From contig CM046354.1 of the NCBI GenBank assembly GCA_025403435.1, forward strand, positions 40,931,779 to 40,995,778: 64,000 nucleotides of DNA, given 5' to 3'. The notes beneath the pieces are model-generated. The model was not told the DNA's origin and searched no databases. It worked only from the letters and a program-made list of their open reading frames with translations. Each line of letters begins with the position of its first letter. Position 1 is the first letter of the stretch. The translations under genes and the position numbers were made by a program. Of this stretch, positions 22,945-34,741 are shown piece after piece. This DNA comes from Artocarpus heterophyllus. Taxonomy: Eukaryota > Streptophyta > Magnoliopsida > Rosales > Moraceae.

Positions 22945-23628
22945 AGTCTGCGTGTCATTCCCTTTATAATATGTACTTTTGTAGACAAAGATGTTGTACC
23001 GGCTAATAGCAGTACTACTGACCATACTGAGGACTGAGTTAGCGGAAAATACCCAAAGTTCATCTCAGAAATCACCTTTATTTTCTCGAAAAATATTATA
23101 AGATCTTTGTGCCTTTTAACTCTACTAAAAACTTGAGTAAAAGCATCTCCAATGGTAAATTTAACATTTAAGTGTAAAAAACAATCTTCAATACAATATC
23201 ATTTTTAATGCTAAATCGCCATCAAGTTTAGCATATAATAAATTTTAATTTTAATTTTCATTAGTTGATAAATTATTTTTTTACTTCAGTAATTGCGAAA
23301 TTTTCAATTTTAATTATTTTAATGTTAAAAGTATATTTTTACAAGGTTTAATAATTATGACAAAAAACAAATATAACATTTCAAATAACATTATATTAAT
23401 GTACAAAATAAAATAACATATTAAATATTGTTATAAAACAATTGCAAAAACTAGAGTACAAAAAGAAACTAATAGAACAAGAGAGAAAAACACAAGAAAA
23501 ATAGAAAAGACAATATAAGTTTACTCTTTTATTCACTTGTAAGAGATATAAGTACTTGCTCATGTGACCTTTATTTAGAGGCTAAAAAACATAAGTAGAG
23601 GTTAGAAGAGAAGACATGAGTTACATAG
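22945..23628. other. CCaMK 3' flank
   Basis: About 680 bp of AT-rich DNA between the stop codon and solo LTR S3; it must include the 3' UTR. No single polyadenylation signal stands out. The stretch 23150-23500 shows nothing recognisable. Confidence 0.6.
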
Positions 23629-25770
23629 TGTCACGCCCCGGAGTACGGGAGGTGACGTGACGGAATATTTAGATTAATTAAAAGCGGATTTAATTAAAAA
23701 TCGAGAGTTTGAGAATCAAATTAAATAAAAATTAAGAGGTTTTCCACCACATTTGATAAACGAATTTATAAATATTTAGCAAATAATAATAATTAAATAA
23801 AAACCGCGAATATGGGTTCCACAACCCACAACTTGTGCACACACATGGATCTGACAATATCACAAATACAATTACAGTCCAAGTACAAATAACGTTAAGT
23901 CTTACATGCCTTGATTAATGATACAGAATATAAATAAATTCTCCTATTGCTCCTGAGTTCGGTCCGAAGAATCTTCTCCAAACCTAAATGGGAAACCACC
24001 TAGAAGAGGGAAGTTTAAAACAATAAAACGTGAGCGAAAGGCTCAGTAGGACTATGTTTTATAAAATAGTTTAATGCAAAGAAACATAGTATCATTAGAA
24101 GTTATTTAGAGGAAACTTAAATAAATAAATAAATAAACAATTTGAGTAGAACCGTCCTGACACAGAACAGTCTACTCGTCAAATCAAAACACCAATTTAC
24201 TTTTACCTAGGCATACCATGATATCACCACCGTAGTGGCCCAGCTGGGTTTCGGGACCTGCCCCCAAGGTCGATCGCTACACGACCCGATCTCTGATATG
24301 GCATCATGCCTTAGTGTTTATTATCATTGTCATTCAAAACCCAATTACCGAGTGTTGTCAGTTACATTTATTATGAAGTTCATTTCATAATCACGGTATA
24401 TTAAAATATAACCGCTAAAACCATTTTCAAACAACCGTTGAAAACATTTTGATAGAAATCATTTTCAAAGCCAAATCATTTCAAAACCAGGCTACCAAAG
24501 AAATAGGATAGAAGTCCTACCTCAATACTCGTGCCGGTGCCCCACACCGTAATCCCGGTCCGCTATACGTTAGCTCCACGGAACCACGAACAATCCTAGA
24601 TACCAACTAAGTCAATCAATATCTAGTTTGAGACATTCTATGTTACTAAATCATTTCATGATGTCCTAGTGTGCCATTTGTATAATTAAAATCATCCTAT
24701 AAGGTTGGGATTTAAATCAGGGTTCAAAACAGTGAAAACGGGTAAAAATCACAAAATTTTCCATGCCTCGGTCGGCCTGCCGGACGCCCTGCTTCAGCCT
24801 GCCGAACTGCACAGTTCGGCCTGCCGAACATTTCTCCAGATTCGGCCTGCCGGTCGGAAGAACACCGGCCTGCCGATCATCACTCCGGCCTGCCGAACAT
24901 GAACTTCGGCCTGCCGAACTGGGAAAACCCAGAAATCCCAGCCACGGGTTTCTCGATCCCCAAAATCCAAATCTTGTTTCTAACCTGTTTTTCTCAAATC
25001 CCAGGCATGAAAAACAACTATAATTGATAGAAAAACATTCTAGAACATGTTTGGAATCATTTAAACAACATTTAAACTCGAAATCCTCAAAAATCTGAAA
25101 ATGAGAAAAAGAGGAGAAAAATGAAAAATCTTGAATTCAATCCGTTTTTCTTCAATCTAGGCTTAGATTCTAGTTGTTCTAAGCTCATTTAACACAAATC
25201 CACGGTTTTCTAAGCTAAAACAAACTTAGATTTCAAAAACACACAAAATTGGAAATTTTGTAAAAAGTTTAGAAATTTCGAATCTAACCTCGAATCGAAG
25301 CTTCAATCCGCGTTCTCGGTTGCCGAATCACGTCCCCGAGCTTCCTCCTTGCTGTTCCGAAGCTTGGATTCGAATGTGGTTTCAAAATTTTTTGAAAGAG
25401 ATTGAGAGAGAGTGAGCTGCCAAGAGAGAGAGAGGAGAGAGAGAGAATGAAACCGGGAGAGTGAGGAGAGAGAGAGGAAGGAAGGAAATAAATAGAGAAA
25501 ATCGGTGGGCGGTTTTACTGTGCGAAAACCATGTGCCGCCCACAGTTTTGCAAAACGGAGTATTTTTAACATTTTACAAATTGTTGTGTTTTAAAACTCA
25601 AAGCATTATTTTAAAACAATAAGAAATCCTTCGAATTCATTAATTTAACAAAACAACCAAAAATTTAAAAATCCAACCAAATAGTCTAATAAATGTTAAA
25701 ACTTTAATTATGGCACACTAATTCATCATTTATATTACACTTAACATTAAATAAATTTCGGGACGTTACA
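23629..25770 (-). mobile_element. Solo Gypsy LTR S3 downstream of CCaMK
   Basis: A 2142-bp minus-strand LTR with a perfect TSD CATAG (23624-23628 and 25771-25775). It appears the best-preserved Gypsy LTR for the dyad array and for the predicted intron (donor 25288, acceptor 24000, 1289 nt). A (GA)n tract lies at 25396-25480. Confidence 0.95.
24773..24915 (-). repeat. Dyad-motif array, clearest copy (S3)
   Basis: Seven CGGCCTGCC-type cores start at 24773, 24795, 24817, 24843, 24866, 24886 and 24907, so spacing is 22, 22, 26, 23, 20 and 21 bp. Several extend to the inverted repeat TTCGGC-CT-GCCGAA. The spacers differ from unit to unit, so it is not a plain tandem satellite. Confidence 0.9.
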
Positions 25771-28734
25771 CATAGTTACATACAAATTAAGAGGGGAAGT
25801 ATGATAAGATAATATCAAAGTTATAAGGGGAATAAATAGAGAGATAATGAGTCTAAATGAGTGATAATACATAAAATTTATGGATTACTAATTTATGGCG
25901 TCCACACTTAATGATTTACAGCACTCCCCCTTAGATGTCCATCATGCAAAGAACATGTCTCATGGCAAACCTTTACTAGGAAAAACCCTGTCGAGGAAAA
26001 AAAAACTAGTGAAGGAAAAAAAAGTACATTATTCTTACAGGATTTACACTTGGAACTGCCTCATTCAAAACCTTGCCAAGAAAACCAAATGGAATAAAAC
26101 CTATGCCAAGGAAAAAAGAGTACAGTATGCAATGGCCTTCCCCTCATGTCTACATGTCTTCTTCCGCAATTTCAACAAAGATCCTTGAGTTAATGCATAA
26201 TGATCTTGTCAATCAATTTCTCAAATATAGTCATGGGAAGCATCTCTATAAACAAATCTCTTGAGTTACCACTCTAACAAATTTGAGCAACATTGTTATT
26301 CAGGATCTTGTACGTAAAAGCAACATGTCTTGTTACGTCTCTTTAACTTGGATAATAAAAAAATTACACTTGCCTTGTATAATATTGTTGGACTTCCTTT
26401 AATGAATGAAAGGTCAATTGCTTCTTGAATATATTGAACCAAATATCTCACAATACACATTTTTGACTCGTCTCAAGGATGTGGCGGCAATAATTTTTAT
26501 TTTATAAAGTGCCAATGTATAGTACTGCCATATGCAAACAAATAAGCTATTTATAATCAAGCTTGTATGTAGATCAAATAAACATTCAACATCTAGATAT
26601 CCAATTAATCATATCAGATATACTGTTTAATGATATTCCATTTTATTTAAGAACCTTATTTTTCCAATTAAACTAACCAAGACTGCTATATCATTGTGCA
26701 ATTAAAAATACATTTGTGCACTAATAGCATTATTTGAACAAAAAATATCTTCAATATCACTTAGATAGAGAGTGATAATTTTTCACATCAAGAACATCAT
26801 TATTCATATCAAGGGATCAAGAATATCCTTATTTACATCAAAAGACTAAATGACCATTGCAGAACACAATAGGAATGTTAGAAGATGAACACCTATACTG
26901 ATAAATCAATTTAGTTTATTACACTCTTTCTTGAATGTTAAACACTTAAGAATGTACCTCATTAAAACCTTACTAGATAAAAACACCATAGGAAAAAAAA
27001 GTGTAGTACGTATTTGTGTCTCACATGTATCAACATCATAGTTCTCTCAATAATAATTGGTTTAATAGAAAAAATGAGTCAAAGTATATTATTGTAAACA
27101 AATTCAAGATATTTGCAATCGACTATTTGAACTTGTTACTCTTAGCGCTTTTACTAATATTTCAACTATCGCTCTTCAGAAGCTCATTTATCATAAAGAA
27201 CTTCATAAATGTATTGGCTATTTTTATACGTATACATGGATGAATCTTTACCTATATTTATTTCTTAATTGGTAGAACAATGTTATGACAATTATTTGCA
27301 TATAAACTCATCTCCAAGTGAGTATAAAATATTGTGCATCTTGTCAAAAAATACTTGTCATTCTACTTAATTATTCAGATAATATCTCATACTATAATAT
27401 ACTAAATTAAATACTAACGTAATATACAAAACACTATATAAAAATTCGAGACTTGGAATTATCTTGTTATATCCTCAAAATATAGAATTACCAAATAAAT
27501 GATAAAAAAATATACAATATCCCTAAAGTTCTTTAGGACAATTTTCGTATATATAAGTGAAATTATAGATAAGCATTCTTTTAAGCAAATCTCAATTTTA
27601 AAGTCTGAATAAATTTTTCTTTTTTATGATGTTTGTCTTCTTAAATTTTCCTTATAATCTCTTCAAGAATTTTTACAAATAACAGTAAGCCTAGTGTGTT
27701 TGAACTCATTACAAAGGAATGGAAATATTAATTTGGTAGCACTTTTATTCTTTATATCATAAAAACATAGTGGTACTATTTGTATTTGGATTGCATCCAT
27801 TTACACAAAGATCTTTATGACCTTAATAATTAAGCACACAATTTCAACTTACATCTTTCAAACCTTTCATGCCCCTTTAGGACTTTTTTTTATAAATAAT
27901 AATAGATTGTTGCAACATGTTTTTTAGACGCACCTAGACTTATTTTATAGAGTACCAGGCTATCAAAATATAATTACTTATCTATGGTACATAAGTACCA
28001 TTACTTGTGTTCTTCATAAGTTTTCTACAAAAATTTATTGTTATAACTCATAAATTATTTTATAACCTAATTCATTTTCATGCGCACTATTCATATGAAT
28101 ATTCCTTTCCACCCTACTAGTTTTAGTATTTAAAATATTTTAGACTATTGGTTCACCACGCTTTTCATCTGTAACGCCAACCATTTTCTTCTATGGACAC
28201 TTATGTTAATTTAACGTTAGAATGTGATATTTTAGTGCTATTATTATTTATGTTAAGTAAATTAACTTTTTATTTAGTAATGTCTCAGATGACGGCCACG
28301 TGGGATCGATGTGCTTGGGATGTTCATGTCAAAAATGATGATAAGCATAAAGTATTCATTGTTCTTTTTTTTTGAGAGTCCAACTTACACTAAATTTGTA
28401 ATCTTTACAGTACTTTAGAGTTATATATGTCATAGAGTATTCTTGATGATAACATGAATTTTGTTGCATATTTTCTTATTTTATAATATTAATAATGTCA
28501 TGATAATTACAGGTGTAGCATTTTTATCTATGGCGTTAAAAAACAAAATAACATAAAGTGTCCAAGAGAATAACGTGTAAATTAATATTTTTGAGGTCAT
28601 AGAGTAAATATTATGGTTGTGTATAAATAATTATGTATTTATATTATATTATATGATATAAAGGTTTATATTATACAACGTTTATAACGTTTATATTATT
28701 AAGATATTATATATTATATCTTATATTATATTAT
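25771..28734. other. AT-rich intergenic region with decayed LTR-like boxes
   Basis: No gene was recognised. Two related boxes, at about 26057-26130 and 26950-27012, read 'cctcattcaaaacc' / 'cctcattaaaacc' followed by 'aaaaaagagtacag' / 'aaaaaagtgtagta'. Such boxes resemble, in reverse, the end region of some plant Copia LTRs, so this may be an old minus-strand Copia remnant. The last 120 bp are nearly pure AT. Confidence 0.45.
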
Positions 28735-30854
28735 TGTAACACCCATAGATTTAATTAAGTATAATTATGTAAAAATGGTGAATTAGGATGCCATAATGTA
28801 ATTTGAACTTAATTTAATTATTTAGTGGTATTTTCAAACTAATCTCATTTTAATTATTTTTTTATTTATTTGCTATTTTGAATTTTGAAAAAAAAAACAA
28901 TTTGTCAAACACCCAACATGTCCCATTTTGAAAACCATGTGTGGGACATGGTTTTACAATAGAAAAACCACTCAATCCGTCCCTCTATTTAACTCCCTTG
29001 CTCTCTTCCTCTCACCCTCTCTCAGCTCTCTCTCTTTCTCTCCCACGCTTTCTCTCTCTTTTTCTCTTCCCTCTCAAATTTTGATCCAAAGATTGAGCTC
29101 AAGTCTTTGATTCTTAGCTAGATTGGAAGCTAGGAAGCAAGATTAAGCCTTCACAAACTCGATTTAAAGCTCAAATCAGAGGTTAGTTACTTTATTTTTA
29201 AATTTTAAAACTTTTTTCCCAATTCTTAAATTTTCTTTGTAAGTTGAAATCCGAGCTTCATTGAGCTTAGGAAGCCCTCAATCTAAGTTTGTGGAACCTA
29301 TATTATTATGAATCTAAGCTAGATTGAACGAAAATCAAGTTAAATCAAGTTTTTCTATTTTTCTCCATTTTTGGATTTATTTAGAAATTTCCATAGAAAG
29401 TTGTGGAAAAAGGTGTAAACAAGTTCCAATATGCTTATTTATCATTTTTGAATATTATATATGCTCTAGGAATTGGGAAAAACAAGTTAGATTGAGTTTT
29501 GGACTCAGATTTAGTGAAAACTCGAGACCAGAAATTTTCAGATCGTGACAATTCGATTGGCCAAACTTGAAGTTCAGTAGGCCAGACTCATGAGTTCGGC
29601 AGGCCAAATTCATACCATCGGCAAGCCGGACCTAGATAGTTGGTAGGCCGAACTTAGTAGTTCTACATGTCAAACCAGGGACTTTGGCAGGCCAATTGGA
29701 CCATAGGAAAAATGACTATTTTCACTTATTTTTGACTGTTTAAAACATAAATAGATACCTTAACCTTATAATATGATTTTGTAGATATAAATGGCACACT
29801 AAAACACCATGAGATAGAATAGTTGAGTAGAATACTTTAAGTTAGATATTGATAAACTTAGTTCATATTTAAGGTTGTTTGTAGTTCCATAGAGCTAACG
29901 TATAGCGGATCAAGACTATGATGTTGAGCTTCTATACTGAATATCAAGTTAGGACTCCATACCCTCCTTCTTTGTTAGCCATGATTTTAAAAGTGTTTTG
30001 GCCACAAAGCGTTTTCCTAAAAATGTTTTCAAAGTATTTATTCGATTGGTTTTTGTTATCGATGAATAGTGTTATGATCATAATGAACAACATAGTATAT
30101 GTAAATGAACTCACTTAGTAAAATGAAACTTGAATAATGATAAGAAAAAAAATATATATATATATGGTCATGATGTCATATTCAGAGATTGAGTCTTGTA
30201 GAATGTAACCTTGAGGGCAGGTCCTAAAACCCAACTGGGCTACTATGGTGGTGATTCTATTGGTTTGCCCAAGACTAGATAGTAAGACCAGATTTGGATG
30301 AATAATAGAATAATGTTAAGAACAAATATAATGAATTAGTTTATCTATTTTGTCTTATAACTTTTTATGAAATGATAAAATTTATATTTAAGTTATATAT
30401 TTCCAAAGCTTAGTCCTACTGAGCCTTTCACTCACTATTTATTTGTTTTCAAAAATTTTCCTCCCTCTAGGTGAATTCCGGCCTAGTACCGACAGGGAGT
30501 CTACTGGACGAACTCGCAAGCTGTAGGGATTACATATAGGTTATTTGTTTATCTTATTCAAGGCATGTAATATTTTAGTTCTTCTTTCTCATATTGGATT
30601 GTGATTGTAAATTAATTATTGTCCGTATCATGTGTATGCACTAATGTGGGTCTGGTGAGGCCCAACTCGTACTTAATTATTTTATTATTTTATTTTGTTT
30701 TATCTGCTTTAATTTCTCAACAACTATTTTTAAAAGGATTTAGATTTTTATGTTTTCAAAATAACTCAATATTTAATTGAGTGTTTTAGTAAAGTATCAG
30801 TTTATTTAACTTAAAAAATCTGCCTCATCACCTCTTAGATTTTGGGGCATGATA
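28735..30854 (+). repeat. G2 5' LTR
   Basis: A 2120-bp LTR starting TGTAACACCC and ending GGGGCATGATA, next to the primer site. It contains a CT-rich tract (28995-29075), a donor-like AGAG|GTTAGTT (29182), the dyad array (about 29556-29700) and an acceptor-like CCTCCCTCTAG|GTGA (30470). Confidence 0.92.
29556..29700 (+). repeat. Dyad-motif array in G2 LTR
   Basis: Diverged CGGCAGGCC/GGTAGGCCGAAC units every 20-27 bp, in the same relative LTR position as in S3 but here on the plus strand. Confidence 0.75.
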
Positions 30855-30857
30855 GAA

Positions 30858-30870
30858 TGGTATTAGAGCC
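30858..30870 (+). other. G2 primer-binding site
   Basis: TGGTATTAGAGCC three bases after the LTR end: an initiator-tRNA-Met site with one change from TGGTATCAGAGCC. Confidence 0.85.
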
Positions 30871-30958
30871 TTAGGTTATGAACCTTGAGAATTGTACACA
30901 CATAGATATGACAATGAAAAACCACTGACAGTCCAATTCTGTTTTCAAAATTAAGAGA

Positions 30959-31437
30959 ATGGCACCTAGATGTTGTTCAGTTGCTGCTGACGTGAACCCA
31001 GTAAACAATAAGGGCATGATGGCAGTTATGTTCACTGCTTTTTGGCAAATGGCAGTGAGAGCTAGGCTTGATGATTTTGAGGCAAGTCACCAGCAAGAGT
31101 ATTTTAGGGAATTTTGACGAGCATCCATCCAACGACCATCGGTTGCCTTGCGACTTCTAAATTATGGTGAGTTGGTATCGTCAGCTTTGTCTGTGGAAAG
31201 CAACAGTGTTACCTACTATGAAACCAGGGCGAGGACTTCAAGAGGACCCCAACAAGACAATAGGAGAGGCAACAATGACAACCAACAAGCTCAGGTGAAG
31301 AACCAGCATGGTAACATTAACAGTGAGATTAGCAATTCATCAGGTACCAGACAAAGCAACCCTTACAACTTCCATTGTCACTACTGCCAACAATCAGGAC
31401 ATAACAAGTGGAGCTGTCCAATAAGGAATACTCGATA
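30959..31437 (+). pseudogene. G2 Gypsy gag, internally deleted
   Basis: ATG at 30959 (MAPRCCSVAAD) matches the start of G1 gag. After the segment equivalent to YFKEFQRASI, with a stop near 31116, the sequence jumps to VALRLLNYGELVSS. The central gag core of roughly 100 residues present in G1 (WWKQAKC block) is therefore missing. A zinc knuckle remains, CHYCQQSGHNKWSC (CX2CX4HX4C), near 31373-31414. It ends in TAA/TAG stops after 31434. Confidence 0.85.
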
Positions 31438-32038
31438 AGGATCTCAAGCTGGAGAGGGTGCAAGCCATCAGCCTTAACTTCAATCTTTAGCTCCACCTCA
31501 ACAAATTTCATAGCTACAGTTCCATCAGTTCACTCCATAGCAGACACCATATCCAGCATTGGGTTATCAGCTATAGAATTTTTAGAGGAATCTCCCATAG
31601 TATAGAGCATCCAGTACGATGAGTGTATGGTCTCTTCCACTACAACAATATCAATTGACCAACTCAAGACCAAGCAACACTAATAGAGGGAAAGGAAAAG
31701 CTCCAGCACAGGTTCACACCATAACTTTAGGGAGTTCAAATGCTCATGCTGGCAACACAATAGTTGACGGTATGGTTTTGGTTTCTCAATATTTATCTCA
31801 TGTTTTATTCAATACTGGTGCCACTCATTTTCTCATTTCAAATTCTTTTGTATGCCTTGGGATTAGAAAAAGAAGAATTTGATGAGCCTTTGGTAATTTA
31901 CCTCACCCTTAAGGTGATATATAAATTGTATATGTAAATAATGTAAGATATTAATTAGGGGTAAGATACTGAAAAATGATTTAATTGTAATCCTCATAAG
32001 TTCCTATGATGTAATCTTAGAAATGGACTGGTTGTCCA
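31438..32038 (+). pseudogene. G2 protease and spacer remnant
   Basis: Frame-broken sequence. The aspartic protease motif reads FNTGATHFLIS where an intact copy would be expected to have D at the N, so the catalytic aspartate is lost. The usual spacer motif follows as VILEMDWLSM just before the E1 insertion at 32039. Confidence 0.8.
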
Positions 32039-32706
32039 TGTTAGACATGTGTGCCCTAAGCAGTAAAAAAGGAATATGTTGTTGGAGACATTTTTATCAA
32101 TAAAGAATTTATTTATTATTTATATACCAAATCTTGTCCTTTTTACGTTCGTATTTGTTGAATTTATGTTAAGCAAACAAAAGTCTAAGACTGTCGGTCT
32201 AAACCTTAAAGAATTGGGCATATGATGGACAAATTATATGGAAGGCACAATTCTTAAGGTGATGGTCTAAATCATAAAATCTGCAATCAAGGGAATAAAG
32301 TTGGGTGCTTTATTCATGCAAAGATTGCTATGTTGTCTATATCCCAAAAGGGAGATGGTTTATCTTGACCATCAAAGGTGGACCCCGCGAATATAAACAT
32401 TGGCACATTGTCATAGGTGACGATGTGTTGGATTAAGACATAAAGTGAATTGGTTTAGATTAATAATTCTGTCTGGGTAAATTGATTCACTTTAGACAAT
32501 CATATATATTGTATCTTAATCCTGAGATGAATAAGGAGCATGTTGTCTTGACTTATGTCTTTTGATGTACCAAAGGGTGACAAATACATTTTAATAGTAG
32601 TACACATACTGGTATATTGGAAGCATGACTCTTGATAGCATAGACCTGCTATTCAATGATATGGAATCCATAACTCCTCTTTAGGAGTAGTTGATATCCT
32701 CTTATA
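32039..32706 (+). repeat. E1 5' LTR, first part
   Basis: TGTTAGACATG start; matches the first 670 bp of the other Copia LTRs. Split by E2 inside CTCTTATA|TGCG. Confidence 0.93.
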
Positions 32707-34740
32707 TGTTAGACATGTATGCCCTAAGGAGTAAAAATGTAATAAGTTTTTGGAGACATTTTTATCAATAAAGAATTTATTTATTATTTATATACCAAAT
32801 CTTTTCCTCTTTACAGTCATATTTGTTGAATATACGTTAAGCAAACAATAGTCTAAGACTGTCGGTCTAAACCTTAAAGAATTAGGCATATGATGGACAG
32901 ATCATGCAAAAGACACGATTCTTAAGGTGATGGTCTAAATCATAAGATCTACAATCGAGGGAATAAAGTTGGGTGCTTTATTCATGTGAAGATTGTTATG
33001 CTATCTATATCCCTTTTGGGAGATGGTTTGTCTTGACCATCAGAGGTGGACTCCATGAATAGAAACATTGGCATGTTGTCATAGGTGATGATGTGTTAGA
33101 TCAGGACATAAAGTGAATTGATTTGGATTAATAATTCTATCTCGGCAAATCGATTCACTTTAGACAATCATTTGTATTGTATCTTAATCCTGAGATGAAT
33201 AGTGGGTCTGTTATCTTGACTTGTGACTTTTGATGTACCAAAGGGTGACACCCACATCTTAATAGTGGTATGCATACCGGTACGTTGGAGGCATGAATCT
33301 TGATAGTGTAGACTTGTTATTCATAGATATAGAATCCACAGCTCATCTTTAGAAGTAATGATATTCTCTTATATACGTTATCCTGTAATTGAAAAACTGA
33401 AGCGCTCAACCATTTAGATACATAGGTGTAACCGAATGGTATATTGTCTTTGGATAGTAAGTTTTTTGATGGTGAGATAATGGAACGTAAGATAAAAATA
33501 ATCGAGAAGGTAAGACAGAACTTATCCTTAAGCCAATTATGGATTATCATATGGGGATACGATATACTGTGATATGTCATGGAGACTTAGCTATATAGGC
33601 TTCGTAAGTCTATGTAGTTCGAGAGTGCAGCTCCAAGCTTTTAGTGGAGTAGCGTTGGAGTTGATAATTATGAAATGTATATATGGGATATTGGGTTTCA
33701 TAATTATCGAGAGCTTGAACTATATAGGTCCATTAGGTCCCCTTTGCTAGCTCACAAAATCCTGTAACGATACAACATGCTTTTTTAATTATTGGTGACT
33801 TATGTCATATTTATCAGATTGGTTGAAATTTGAAAGAATCAAATAATTCATATTTGTTTATCGGTTGAATTAAGTTTGTGATAAAAATTAATTCAAGATA
33901 AACTTGTTGAATTATTGGGAATGGATAATTCTTGTCTGTTTATCGGTTGATTTAATTTTGGATAAATTAGATCAAGATAAACTTGTAGAATTATTGAGAA
34001 TTCATTTATTTTCTAAGAGATTATCTAGATAAAGTTGTTTTGATCGGATAACTTCTCTATTGGGTTATTTGAATTAAAACTAAGACTTTATCCTATAGAA
34101 TCTTGGATGGAAAATAAAAGATTCGCAGAGATATTTATTTGGCAGTTCGGCTTGTCGATGTACGTGTTTGGCCTACCGATGGGCCTGTTCAGCCTGCCGC
34201 ACATCCTGATCGGCCTGCCAATGAGCGAATGATAAGATTACGTATTTTTACACGGATCTTATCAGATATTGATCTGATTTTGATTCTGGTTTGAATTTTT
34301 GAGGCCTAATTGATAAGGACTAACCCTAGAACCAAACTCTATAAATAGAGAGTAAGTCTTAAGAGTTAATCAGATTAGTTGAGAGATTAAGAGTGATACT
34401 CTATTGGAGAGAATCTGAAAAACTCCCTGAGAGCTTTTGTTCACAAATCACAGACACTAGCTTTGGGTTCTCTTGATTGGTTGGAAGGAGAGTCACCCAA
34501 AGGAAGAGCTGTATATGTGAGCCCACACTCACTCTGGTCGTGGATTGAGAATCGCAAAGAAGACTAGTTGGTTGAGGCTTTTCTGGAACGTTACTTCTCT
34601 TTACATTTTGCGAGGGTTCTTCAACAATCAAAGGTTAGTAAGATCTGGTTAATTTATGCATATAGCATGTCAAACTTGTGCTTTAGAAAATACTCTAATG
34701 TAAAATTTGTAAAATTCTATTGCGTACTATTTTTTCAACA
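32707..34740 (+). repeat. E2 5' LTR
   Basis: 2034 bp, TGTTAG...TCAACA. Dyad-motif variants lie at about 34140-34220, TATA box TATAAATA at 34340-34347, and donor-like AAAG|GTTAGTAAG at 34634. Confidence 0.93.
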
Positions 34741-34741
34741 A

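Noticed and set aside
24773..24915. A CRISPR-like array of short repeats
   Set aside because: Core is only about 9-14 bp with diverged units, the genome is a plant, and the array lies inside an LTR.
25895..26188. A 97-codon lysine-rich open frame
   Set aside because: It coincides with a Copia-LTR-end-like box and AT-rich decayed DNA, with no family resemblance.
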